A DNA stretch of 5,429 bases from Pseudomonadota bacterium (GTDB lineage Bacteria > Pseudomonadota > Alphaproteobacteria > Sphingomonadales > Sphingomonadaceae): positions 1 to 5,429 of the forward strand of contig JAEZBH010000064.1 of NCBI GenBank assembly GCA_023427285.1, written 5' to 3'. Position numbers and translations under genes: made by a program. Below are positions 1-5,429 of this stretch, piece by piece (positions within the stretch are counted from its first letter, which is position 1; every line of letters begins with the position of its first letter). The notes beneath the pieces are model-generated. The model saw only the letters and a list, made by a program, of their open reading frames with translations, ran no database searches and was not told the DNA's origin.

Positions 1-579
1 GGGCTGATACGCCTCGTGGCGGGACCTGAAGGGGAACTGGTGGCCGATCTCGGCTCAAAGCTTGGCGGACGGGGCGCATGGATCTGCCCCGATCGTCCGG
101 CGCTTGAGGCGGCCATTGCCAAAGGCAAGCTGAAAGGCCAGGCCGCGCGCACCCTCAAGGTGGATGCACGCACCCTGACCATTCCGGACAACCTGCCGGA
201 TCAGATTGCCTCAGGGCTGGAGAAGCGTTTTTTCTCTCGCCTTGGACTTGAGAATCGGGCCGGAAAATTGTCCTTCGGGTTCGACCGGATTCTCAGTGCT
301 ATCCGCACCGGGCGCGTATATGCTCTGGTGCATGCAGGTGATGCAGCCCACGATGGGGCCGCCAAGCTGGATGGCGCGTTGCGCCAAATCCGGCCTGACG
401 GTTATATGCTGCGGCTGCCCGCCGCCAGAGCCGAATTGAGCTTGGCGTTGGGTCGCGAAAATGTGGTACACGCTGCGATCACCGACTCGGGGGCCGCGCG
501 TCGAATTTACGAAGACGCGCGCCGCTGGTGTGCTTTTGTAGAATTTCCGGGCTCGGAAATTGGGACGGTTCGTGGATGA
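1..579 (+). CDS. YlxR-type (DUF448) RNA-binding protein with C-terminal L7Ae-like domain, 5'-truncated by the window
   Basis: The frame is open from base 1 to TGA 577-579, giving 192 visible residues. A GTG at position 16 is in frame, but conserved YlxR sequence (LIRLVAGPEGELVADL) already runs across it, so it is an internal Val and the true start lies upstream. Visible residues 1 to about 60 match the YlxR fold, with the KLGGRGAWIC core, a following PALEAAI helix and basic residues. The expected N-terminal start of the domain is missing. Residues about 75-160 (FFSRLGLENRAGKLSFGFDRIL, then a TGRVYALVHAGDAA strand–loop) resemble the L7Ae/YlxQ RNA-binding fold. In Bacillus the two parts are separate genes, ylxR and ylxQ, between nusA and infB; alphaproteobacteria commonly fuse them. 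The role is presumably RNA or ribosome-associated; the exact substrate is not settled by sequence. The stop overlaps the infB start by 4 nt (ATGA), implying co-transcription and translational coupling. nusA is expected upstream. Confidence 0.9.
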   Translation, partial: GLIRLVAGPEGELVADLGSKLGGRGAWICPDRPALEAAIAKGKLKGQAARTLKVDARTLTIPDNLPDQIASGLEKRFFSRLGLENRAGKLSFGFDRILSAIRTGRVYALVHAGDAAHDGAAKLDGALRQIRPDGYMLRLPAARAELSLALGRENVVHAAITDSGAARRIYEDARRWCAFVEFPGSEIGTVRG

Positions 580-3500
580 CTGACGATAAGAAACTCACCC
601 TGGGCTCGCGGCCACCGCTGGGCATCAAAAAAACAATTGAAGCCGGCAAGGTCAAGCAGAGCTTTAGCCACGGGCGCTCCAAGACTGTCATGGTCGAGGT
701 GAAGAAGCGTCGCGTGCTGAAGCGGCCTGGTGAGGAGGATCTGGACACCGAGATGGAAATCTTGGAAGGCCAGACCGAGCATCAGCAGGACACTGCTGAA
801 GCCGTCTCCGCGCCCGAGCCTGCACCGGCCCCCGAGCCTGTAGCCGCCCAGCCGGAACCCGTGGCTACTGAGCCCGAGCCCGTGCGTGAGCCGGTTGCTG
901 CCGCTCCGGAACCTGCCCCGGCACCCGAGCCCAAGCCGGAAGCCGCACCTGCACCGGTTGCAGCAGCGCCCGAACCTGAGCCCGCACCCCCTCCGGCACC
1001 CCAGCCGGTTGCCGAGGCCCGCCCGGCCGCTCCGGCCGCAGCTCCGACCCCCGCTCCCGCTGCACCGAAGACGGAACAGCCGCAGGGCCGTGATGCTCGC
1101 GACAACCGCAGTGACAACCGTGGTGGCCAGCGCCAGGGTCAGGGTGGCCGTGACGGTGGTCGTGGCCCGCAGCAGGGCCGTGATGGCGGTCGTGGCCCGC
1201 AAGGTCGCGGGGCACAGCCCCAGCGTCGCGGCGGCAGCTCCGGCGGTCCGATCTCCGACCTTGACCGCCTGACCCGTCAGGAGCGCGTCCAGGCTGCACT
1301 GCGTCAGGCTGAAGAAGAGCGTATGCGCGCTCTGGAAGAACAGCGCCGCCGTGCCGATGCCGAGCGCGAAGCCTCGATTCAGGCCGAGAAGGACGCTCGC
1401 GAAGCCAAGCGCCGCGCAGAGGAAGAGGCTGCTCGCCTCGCCGCTGAAGAAGCAAAGCGCAAGGAAGAAGAAGCCAAGCGCAAAGCCGCACAGCCCAAGC
1501 CGGCAGCTGCCGAGCGTGGCGCAGGTGATCGTGGCGCTCCGGATCGTTCCGCTCCCGCAGCGGCTCCGGCCGATGGCGCGGCACGCCCCGCCAAGGCACG
1601 GCCTGCACTGGATGACGAGGAGGGTCGTCGCGGTCCCGCAGGTGCCACCAAGCGCAAGCCGGAAGCTCCCAAGGTTGCCCGTCCGCGCTCTGATGAGCGT
1701 CGTCAGTCCGGCAAGCTCACCGTGGTGCGCGCGCTGAACGACGACGACTCGGTCCGCGTTCGCTCGATGGCCGCTCTGAAGCGCGCCCGCGAAAAGGAAA
1801 AGCGCCTGCACACCTCGCAGGGTCCTGCCGCAAAGCAGGTCCGCGAAGTCGTGGTGCCGGAGACCATCACCGTTCAGGAACTGGCCAACCGTATGGCCGA
1901 GCGCGGCTCGGACGTCATCAAGGCCCTGTTCAAGATGGGCATGGTGGTCACGCTGAACCAGTCGATCGACCAGGACACCGCTGAACTGATCGTCACCGAT
2001 TTCGGCCACACCGTGAAGCGCGTGGCTGAGTCTGACGTTGAAATCGGCCTGACCGGCGGCGAAGACGCACCGGAATCGCTGAAGGCGCGTCCGCCGGTCG
2101 TGACCATCATGGGCCACGTTGACCACGGCAAGACCTCGCTGCTCGATGCCCTGCGCGGCACCGACGTGGTGCAGGGCGAAGCCGGCGGCATCACCCAGCA
2201 CATCGGTGCGTATCAGGTGACGCTGAAGGGCGGCGAGAAGATCAGCTTCCTCGACACCCCGGGCCACGAAGCCTTCACCGAGATGCGCGCACGCGGTGCC
2301 AACGTCACCGACATCGTCATTCTCGTTGTGGCAGCCGACGACGGCCTGATGCCGCAGACCATCGAAGCCATCAACCACACCAAGGCTGCTGGCGTTCCGA
2401 TGATCGTGGCGATCAACAAGGTCGACAAGCCGCAGGCCAACCCGGGCAAGGTTCGGGAAATGCTGCTGAACCACAACGTGCAGGTCGAAGCCTTCGGCGG
2501 CGACGTGCAGGACGTGGAAGTCTCTGCGCTGAAGCGGATCGGTCTGGATGAACTGACCGAGAAGATCCTGCTTCAGTCGGAACTGCTGGAGCTGAAGGCC
2601 AATCCGGATCGTCCGGCCGAAGGCACCGTCATCGAAGCCAAGCTCGACAAGGGCCGTGGTCCGGTGGCAACCGTGCTGGTCAGCCGCGGCACCCTGCGCG
2701 TTGGCGACATCTTCGTCGTCGGCGCAGAGTGGGGCAAGGTCCGTGCGCTGGTGGACGACAAGGGCCGTCAGGTGAAGCAGGCTGGCCCGAGCCAGCCGGT
2801 CGAGATCCTCGGCATCTCCGGCGTTCCGGGTGCTGGCGACAGCTTCTCGGTCGTCGAAAACGAAGCCCGCGCTCGCGAAGTTGCCGAATACCGCGCCACC
2901 CTTGCTCAGCGGAAGCGTCAGGCCGTTGCCCCGACCACCCTGGAGTCCATGTTCTCGGCCCTCAAGGCCAACAAGGCTCAGGAATTCCCGGTGGTCATCA
3001 AGGCCGACGTGCATGGTTCCGTCGAGGCGATCTCGCAGGCCGTGTCCAAGCTCTCGACCGACGAGATCAAGACCCGCGTGCTGCACGCAGCGGTCGGTGG
3101 CATCACCGAATCCGACGTCACGCTCGCCAAGGCGTCCAACGCGCCGATCGTGGGCTTCAACGTCCGCGCCAACGCCAAGGCCCGCGAAGTGGCCGAGCGC
3201 GACGGCGTGGTGCTGAAGTACTACGACATCATCTATGACCTGATTGACGACATGAAGGCCGCCATGGCCGGTCAGCTGGGTCCGGAGATGGTGGAGAACG
3301 TGGTGGGCCGCGCCGAAGTCCGCGACGTGTTCCAGGCTGGCAAGGCCGGTCGCGCCGCAGGTCTTATCGTTCGCGAAGGCAACCTGCGCCGCAACCTCAA
3401 GGCTCGCATCCTGCGCGACGATGTCATCGTCTACACGGGCGGCCTCTCCTCGCTGCGTCGCTTCAAGGACGACGTCAACGAAGTGCGCGCTGGCATGGAG

Positions 3501-3590
3501 TGCGGTGTCACCTTGGAAAACTTCCAGGACATCAAGGTGGGCGACATCATCGAAGCCTACGAAATCGAGCAGCGCGAGCGCACGCTCTAA
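576..3590 (+). CDS. infB: Translation initiation factor IF-2
   Basis: Cytosolic GTPase that places initiator fMet-tRNA on the 30S subunit and promotes 50S joining. The protein has 1004 residues, long for IF-2 because of its N-terminal extension. The ATG at 576 is chosen because [20 protein letters not shown] is a typical alphaproteobacterial IF-2 N-terminus; an upstream in-frame GTG at 528 would add 16 unrelated residues lying inside the previous gene. In order: conserved basic N-terminus (1-50), Ala/Pro/Glu-rich linker (about 75-165), Gly/Arg-rich RGG-like segment (171-220), charged helical or coiled-coil region (about 229-305), IF-2-associated segment (378-410), and IF2_N helical domain (about 425-480). 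The G domain follows with P-loop GHVDHGKT 513-520, switch II DTPGH 560-564, NKVD 614-617 and SAL 650-652. Domains II-IV run to the C-terminus, where the fMet-tRNA-binding domain shows [20 protein letters not shown]. All catalytic motifs are intact. The start overlaps the preceding stop; a weak GGA-type ribosome site lies about 7 nt upstream. A strong stem-loop follows the stop. Confidence 0.98.
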   Translation: MTDDKKLTLGSRPPLGIKKTIEAGKVKQSFSHGRSKTVMVEVKKRRVLKRPGEEDLDTEMEILEGQTEHQQDTAEAVSAPEPAPAPEPVAAQPEPVATEPEPVREPVAAAPEPAPAPEPKPEAAPAPVAAAPEPEPAPPPAPQPVAEARPAAPAAAPTPAPAAPKTEQPQGRDARDNRSDNRGGQRQGQGGRDGGRGPQQGRDGGRGPQGRGAQPQRRGGSSGGPISDLDRLTRQERVQAALRQAEEERMRALEEQRRRADAEREASIQAEKDAREAKRRAEEEAARLAAEEAKRKEEEAKRKAAQPKPAAAERGAGDRGAPDRSAPAAAPADGAARPAKARPALDDEEGRRGPAGATKRKPEAPKVARPRSDERRQSGKLTVVRALNDDDSVRVRSMAALKRAREKEKRLHTSQGPAAKQVREVVVPETITVQELANRMAERGSDVIKALFKMGMVVTLNQSIDQDTAELIVTDFGHTVKRVAESDVEIGLTGGEDAPESLKARPPVVTIMGHVDHGKTSLLDALRGTDVVQGEAGGITQHIGAYQVTLKGGEKISFLDTPGHEAFTEMRARGANVTDIVILVVAADDGLMPQTIEAINHTKAAGVPMIVAINKVDKPQANPGKVREMLLNHNVQVEAFGGDVQDVEVSALKRIGLDELTEKILLQSELLELKANPDRPAEGTVIEAKLDKGRGPVATVLVSRGTLRVGDIFVVGAEWGKVRALVDDKGRQVKQAGPSQPVEILGISGVPGAGDSFSVVENEARAREVAEYRATLAQRKRQAVAPTTLESMFSALKANKAQEFPVVIKADVHGSVEAISQAVSKLSTDEIKTRVLHAAVGGITESDVTLAKASNAPIVGFNVRANAKAREVAERDGVVLKYYDIIYDLIDDMKAAMAGQLGPEMVENVVGRAEVRDVFQAGKAGRAAGLIVREGNLRRNLKARILRDDVIVYTGGLSSLRRFKDDVNEVRAGMECGVTLENFQDIKVGDIIEAYEIEQRERTL
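1146..1205 (+). repeat. 30-bp in-frame tandem duplication in the RGG-like segment of infB
   Basis: Two adjacent 30-bp units (1146-1175 and 1176-1205) encode [10 protein letters not shown] and [10 protein letters not shown] at residues 191-210. The first 26 bases differ at only two positions, both synonymous (GAC/GAT, GGT/GGC). A partial relative (GRDAR) lies just upstream at residues 171-175. This is typical of low-complexity linkers that grow by slippage or unequal recombination. It keeps the frame and lies outside the catalytic core. Confidence 0.8.
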
Positions 3591-3595
3591 GACAC

Positions 3596-3632
3596 AGCGG
3601 GGGCTTTGGCGACAGAGCCCCCGCTTCCCTTT
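3596..3632 (+). terminator. Probable intrinsic terminator after infB
   Basis: A perfect 10-bp stem, AGCGGGGGCT (3596-3605) with AGCCCCCGCT (3616-3625), closes a 10-nt loop. It begins 5 nt after the infB stop codon. The following tract TCCCTTT is only modestly U-rich, so termination may be partial. GC-rich stems with weak U-tracts are common in alphaproteobacteria. It could alternatively act as an mRNA-stabilising 3' end with read-through into rbfA. Confidence 0.65.
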
Positions 3633-3642
3633 CGTCACGCCC

Positions 3643-3695
3643 GCGGGCGGTTTTTCCAAAAGCCTGTGGCAACGGGCAGAGGAAAAGCCGCCCGC
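3643..3695. repeat. Long near-perfect hairpin (inverted repeat) between infB and rbfA
   Basis: The arms at 3643-3657 (GCGGGCGGTTTTTCC) and 3681-3695 (GGAAAAGCCGCCCGC) pair over 15 bp with a single T·G wobble (3651/3687). Inside, after a small AAAA/AGA internal loop, 3662-3667 (GCCTGT) pairs with 3672-3677 (ACGGGC), again with one wobble, leaving a 4-nt GGCA loop. No U-tract follows on either strand, so it is not a classical terminator. It could be a REP-like or MITE-like palindromic repeat, an mRNA-processing or stabilising element, or a small structured RNA. Only the inverted symmetry is directly seen. Confidence 0.7.
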
Positions 3696-3736
3696 AACGG
3701 CGTTTGGGGCTTGCCTGATTTAAAGGAATTTGGTGC

Positions 3737-3784
3737 AGGAGGGATTTATCCCTCTTGGCAACCTCCCTTTCGTTTCTACAGGGA
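3737..3784 (+). other. Competing short stem segments upstream of rbfA
   Basis: Segment A (AGGAGGGA, 3737-3744) can pair with B (ATCCCTC, 3748-3754) as a short stem. Its GGAGG can instead pair with CCTCC at 3762-3766 in segment C (CCTCCCT, 3762-3768). B and C can each pair with D (AGGGA, 3780-3784). Mutually exclusive pairings like these occur in leader regions. Segment A also holds a perfect AGGAGG Shine-Dalgarno core, followed 12 nt later by a TTG opening a 31-codon frame (3755-3850). The stems are short and the arrangement may be chance. Confidence 0.3.
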
Positions 3785-3884
3785 CGCGCAAACGGCACAG
3801 TCTCGGCTCACCCTGAACACAATGGGCGTCAGGAGTGCGTTATCCCTTGATGAAGGACGCGGCCCGACAAAACGAACGGGGGTC

Positions 3885-3908
3885 GCAGGGGGATCAAGAT
3901 CCCCCTGC
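3885..3908. repeat. Perfect 11-bp palindrome just upstream of rbfA
   Basis: GCAGGGGGATC (3885-3895) is the exact reverse complement of GATCCCCCTGC (3898-3908), separated by AA. In RNA the practical loop would be CAAG on a 10-bp stem. Six A residues follow (3909-3914). On the + strand this is therefore not a terminator, and on the - strand the T-run lies on the wrong side of the stem. It ends 56 nt before the rbfA start, so it could be a leader hairpin, a protein-binding palindrome or a dispersed intergenic repeat. Confidence 0.7.
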
Positions 3909-3964
3909 AAAAAACATTCTAAAGACATTAAACACAAGGCTCACAGAGCCGAAGGACACTGACC

Positions 3965-4402
3965 ATGCGCCAACAATCCACTGACACCGGCCGCTCCGTG
4001 CGGTTGCTGCGCGTCGGCGAGCAGATTCGCCATGCGCTCTCCGAGGTGCTGGCCCGCGGCAATGTGCAGGATGACGTGCTGTCCAAGCATATGGTGACGG
4101 TGACGGAAGTACGCGTCTCGCCGGACCTGCGTCACGCCACCGTGTTCGTTGTGCCGATGGGCGGAACCGATGAACCGGAAGTGATGGCCGCTCTGCGCCG
4201 CAACGCCCGGTACCTGAAGGGCGAAGTGGGCCACCGCCTGCGCACGATGAAATACGTGCCCAATCTGGTGTTCCGCGTGGACGAAAGCTTCGACGAGGCG
4301 AGCAAGATCGACTCGCTGCTGCGCGATCCGCGCGTGGCGCAGGACCTGGGCCGCTACCAGATCCCCGAGGATGATGACGAGGACGGCAACGAGCGCGACT
4401 AA
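3965..4402 (+). CDS. rbfA: 30S ribosome-binding factor A
   Basis: RbfA binds the free 30S subunit in the cytosol and supports late 16S rRNA 5'-end maturation; in E. coli it is needed for growth in the cold. The 145-residue length is typical. The ATG at 3965 is preceded by GAAGGA (3951-3956) at 8-nt spacing, and the sequence becomes family-like soon after ([17 protein letters not shown], residues 13-29). The single type-II KH-like domain shows the [19 protein letters not shown] strand–turn–strand (44-62) and the [22 protein letters not shown] helix–strand (82-103), ending in an acidic tail ([10 protein letters not shown]). The helix-kink Ala-x-Gly of E. coli RbfA (ASG) aligns with A81-R-Y83, so the Gly is replaced. 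Orientation and order after infB are the standard arrangement. The 374-nt spacer and the stem-loop after infB suggest partly independent expression. A likely terminator follows. Confidence 0.96.
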   Translation: MRQQSTDTGRSVRLLRVGEQIRHALSEVLARGNVQDDVLSKHMVTVTEVRVSPDLRHATVFVVPMGGTDEPEVMAALRRNARYLKGEVGHRLRTMKYVPNLVFRVDESFDEASKIDSLLRDPRVAQDLGRYQIPEDDDEDGNERD

Positions 4403-4448
4403 CGCTTAGTAGCGTTGCCAAAATCATTGCCGAAACCAGAGAATTTGC

Positions 4449-4482
4449 ACGGCCTCGATCCCAGATCGGGGCCGTTGCGTTA
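4449..4482 (+). terminator. Probable intrinsic terminator after rbfA
   Basis: ACGGCCTCGATC (4449-4460) pairs with GATCGGGGCCGT (4464-4475) over 12 bp with one T·G wobble and a 3-nt CCA loop. The tail TTGCGTT is only weakly T-rich. A smaller perfect 6-bp hairpin (AACGCT 4401-4406 with AGCGTT 4411-4416) overlaps the rbfA stop. Together they mark a likely transcript end 46-80 nt after rbfA and separate it from the downstream Abi-like gene. Confidence 0.55.
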
Positions 4483-4643
4483 TGAAGAATGTGGGAGAGA
4501 TTGGTGAGGCGCTTGCCCCCAGAAACACGTTACCCCGGGCGCATGCTGAAAGCAGAGGCGACACCGGGGTGCATGAGGAGGAAATAGCGCAGAGGTTGGA
4601 AAAAATCAAGCCGGATCGAGATTTTACAATATTTCTATTATAG
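4482..4643 (+). CDS. Possible small ORF (53 aa), unknown; may not be a gene
   Basis: The frame ATG 4482 to TAG 4641-4643 encodes a mostly hydrophilic peptide. It starts MKNVGEIGEALAP, has a charged helical-looking stretch (HEEEIAQRLEKIKPDRDF) and ends in a short hydrophobic FTIFLL. I recognise no family. There is no good Shine-Dalgarno site, and the start abuts the rbfA terminator hairpin, both of which argue against translation. It ends 49 nt before the start chosen for the Abi-like gene, so a partner or antitoxin role is conceivable but unsupported. A 7-bp inverted repeat (ACCCCGG 4532-4538 with CCGGGGT 4564-4570) lies inside it. Confidence 0.2.
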   Translation: MKNVGEIGEALAPRNTLPRAHAESRGDTGVHEEEIAQRLEKIKPDRDFTIFLL

Positions 4644-4652
4644 TCCTTTAGA
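4623..4652 (+). promoter_or_regulatory. Weak promoter-like A/T-rich region upstream of the Abi-like gene
   Basis: Positions 4621-4657 are the most A/T-rich stretch in the window. TTTACA (4623-4628) could be a -35 with TTTAGA (4647-4652) as a -10 at 18-nt spacing. Alternative -10-like hexamers are TATTAT (4636-4641) and TATAGT (4639-4644), which lack a good -35. A start near 4659 would leave a leader of about 34 nt before ATG 4693. The location after a terminator makes a promoter likely, but the exact boxes are guesses. Confidence 0.3.
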
Positions 4653-4692
4653 TAGATTGAGGCGATGGAATCGACCTGAAGATTTAATCTCG

Positions 4693-5340
4693 ATGCCCCT
4701 GACGCCTCTGCAAACTGCCTTCTCTGAGGCAAGACTTGGCCGTTATTTGGAATGGGCGAGCGGAAACCCGGCAACAGCGGTTCAGCTCTACACTTTAAAT
4801 GCCAAACTTTCGGAAGCGCTCTACATCCCGCTTCAGGCACTGGAGCTTTCGCTGCGCAATCGAATTCATGACGCGATGCGGCAGCAGTTCGGTGAAGAAT
4901 GGCTGCTGGACGGCAGCCCGTGCCTGCATGAGAAACAAATGCAGAAGGTTCGGCGCGCTCTTGTTGAGCTTACCCTGAACCGCAAGGCTCACACTTCGGA
5001 ACAGGTTCTATCCACCCTCTCCTTCGGATTCTGGACGGCGCTGCTCGGCACCGAATATGAGGCGCTTTGGCGCAAAACACTGCATCAAATCGCAAGCAAG
5101 CCAAACGGAAAGCGCGTGCCGCGCAAGAGCCTGTCAGGCCCGCTCACCACCATTCGCAAACTGCGCAACCGGATCGCCCACCATGAGCCGATCCTGCATT
5201 ACAATCTGCCAAGGCACCATGATGACATTCAGCAAATCATCGGCTGGCTGTCGCCCGAGGCTGCACAATGGTGCGCGGGATGCGACCGCTTCCCAGCGCT
5301 CTATCAGGCAAATTCCTGCAAGTTGCCCGTTGCGGCCTGA
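4693..5340 (+). CDS. Abi-like family protein with HEPN-type RNase motif
   Basis: This 215-residue protein resembles the Abi/Abi_2-like group annotated as abortive-infection proteins, many of which carry a HEPN fold. Seen here: an N-terminal helix region with YTLNAKLSEALYIPLQALELSLRNRIHDAM (33-62), the central LSFGFWTALLGTEYEALWRKTL (109-130), and KLRNRIAHHEPI (156-167). The last contains R158-x4-H163, matching the Rx4-6H signature of HEPN ribonucleases. The family's usual role, by knowledge not shown here, is RNA cleavage or growth arrest on phage infection or stress. No signal peptide or membrane segment is apparent. ATG 4693 is preferred, with a weak GAAGAT 9 nt upstream; an in-frame TTG at 4657 would add 12 unconserved residues and has no ribosome site. 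Third positions look less G/C-rich than in infB, and the upstream DNA is A/T-rich, fitting acquired DNA. A HEPN protein of another function remains possible. Confidence 0.82.
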   Translation: MPLTPLQTAFSEARLGRYLEWASGNPATAVQLYTLNAKLSEALYIPLQALELSLRNRIHDAMRQQFGEEWLLDGSPCLHEKQMQKVRRALVELTLNRKAHTSEQVLSTLSFGFWTALLGTEYEALWRKTLHQIASKPNGKRVPRKSLSGPLTTIRKLRNRIAHHEPILHYNLPRHHDDIQQIIGWLSPEAAQWCAGCDRFPALYQANSCKLPVAA

Positions 5341-5368
5341 AACAGCCTGCCTGAAATGAGGTAAGGGC

Positions 5369-5429
5369 TTGTCAAACGCCGCGTCAGCCGTGACATGGGG
5401 GCATTCCGGGCGCAGCGAAAGCTGTGCCG
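5369..5429 (+). CDS. Possible start of a further gene, truncated by the window end; very uncertain
   Basis: A TTG at 5369 is preceded by GAGG (5358-5361) at 7-nt spacing and opens a frame (residues LSNAASAVTWGHSGRSESCA) that continues to the window edge. I recognise no family; it does not look like the usual TruB N-terminus. A competing reading is the 3' end of a convergent gene on the - strand, which is open from the edge to a stop at 5304-5306 and would overlap the Abi-like gene by 37 bp. Third-position G/C is similar in the two frames, so the choice cannot be made from 61-126 bases. Confidence 0.22.
   Translation, partial: MSNAASAVTWGHSGRSESCA

Larger units (their letters stand above)
3591..3964 (+). 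other. Hairpin-rich infB–rbfA intergenic spacer (374 nt)
   Basis: No convincing protein gene lies here. The spacer contains a terminator-like stem-loop (3596-3625), a long hairpin (3643-3695), competing short stems (3737-3784) and an 11-bp palindrome (3885-3908), followed by an A-rich stretch (3909-3933) and the rbfA ribosome site (GAAGGA 3951-3956). I found no tRNA. No good -35/-10 pair stands out, although a promoter for rbfA would be expected if the first stem-loop terminates. The frame 3606-3962 stays open and ends 2 nt before rbfA, but it runs through the hairpins and resembles no known family. Confidence 0.7.

Noticed and set aside
16..18. GTG at 16 as start of the YlxR-type gene
   Set aside because: Conserved YlxR residues (GLIRL) are encoded upstream of it to the window edge, and the domain's N-terminal part would be missing.
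528..575. GTG 528 as the infB start
   Set aside because: It would add 16 residues unlike any IF-2 N-terminus, all inside the preceding gene; ATG 576 gives the family-typical start and the usual 4-nt overlap.
780..1080. Repetitive GC-rich tract that might suggest a repeat array or CRISPR
   Set aside because: It is in-frame Ala/Pro/Glu low-complexity coding sequence of infB, without regular repeat–spacer structure.
507..3659. A 1050-codon open frame on the - strand, antisense to infB
   Set aside because: It mirrors infB almost exactly. Strong codon bias in high-GC genes often leaves an antisense frame free of stops. The translation is low-complexity in parts and resembles no family, while the + strand has an intact IF-2.
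3606..3962. A 118-codon + frame spanning the infB–rbfA spacer
   Set aside because: It starts inside the loop of the infB terminator hairpin, runs through two strong hairpins, lacks a ribosome site and has no recognisable family.
4424..4840. A 138-codon - strand frame over the Abi-like gene start and the spacer
   Set aside because: It starts inside the Abi-like coding region on the opposite strand, ends near the rbfA terminator, and shows no domain or ribosome site.
5304..5429. Possible 3' end of a convergent - strand gene
   Set aside because: Forty-one open codons from the window edge are too few to support a gene, and no family is recognisable; kept only as an alternative to the TTG frame.

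Overview
The window carries part of the conserved nusA–infB–rbfA translation cluster of an alphaproteobacterium, most likely a sphingomonad. Three things point there: high-GC coding sequence with G/C-rich third positions, a YlxR–L7Ae-type fusion directly upstream of infB, and an IF-2 with a long Ala/Pro/Glu-rich, RGG-rich and charged N-terminal extension. The lineage is inferred from family resemblance, not from a search.

Layout, all on the + strand. Positions 1-579 hold the 3' part of a YlxR/L7Ae-type RNA-binding protein gene whose start lies upstream of the window. Its TGA overlaps the ATG of infB (576-3590, IF-2, 1004 aa). A strong stem-loop at 3596-3625 follows infB. The next 374 nt are unusually rich in hairpins: a 53-nt near-perfect hairpin at 3643-3695, a set of competing GGGA/TCCC pairings at 3737-3784, and an 11-bp palindrome at 3885-3908. 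rbfA follows (3965-4402, 145 aa) with its own Shine-Dalgarno site and a likely terminator at 4449-4475.

After rbfA, where many bacteria carry truB, there is an A/T-rich stretch and then a gene for an Abi-like protein with a HEPN-type RNase motif (4693-5340, 215 aa). It looks like an accessory, possibly defence or toxin, gene placed within or at the edge of a core operon. A 53-codon ORF of unknown reality (4482-4643) lies just before it. The last 89 nt may contain the start of another gene, but this is uncertain.

Functionally, the YlxR-type protein, IF-2 and RbfA serve RNA binding, translation initiation and 30S maturation. The Abi-like protein is not part of that pathway by family, although RNA is the expected target of HEPN proteins. 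No complete new system is demonstrated. The points most worth checking are the structured infB–rbfA spacer and the HEPN gene with its small upstream ORF.
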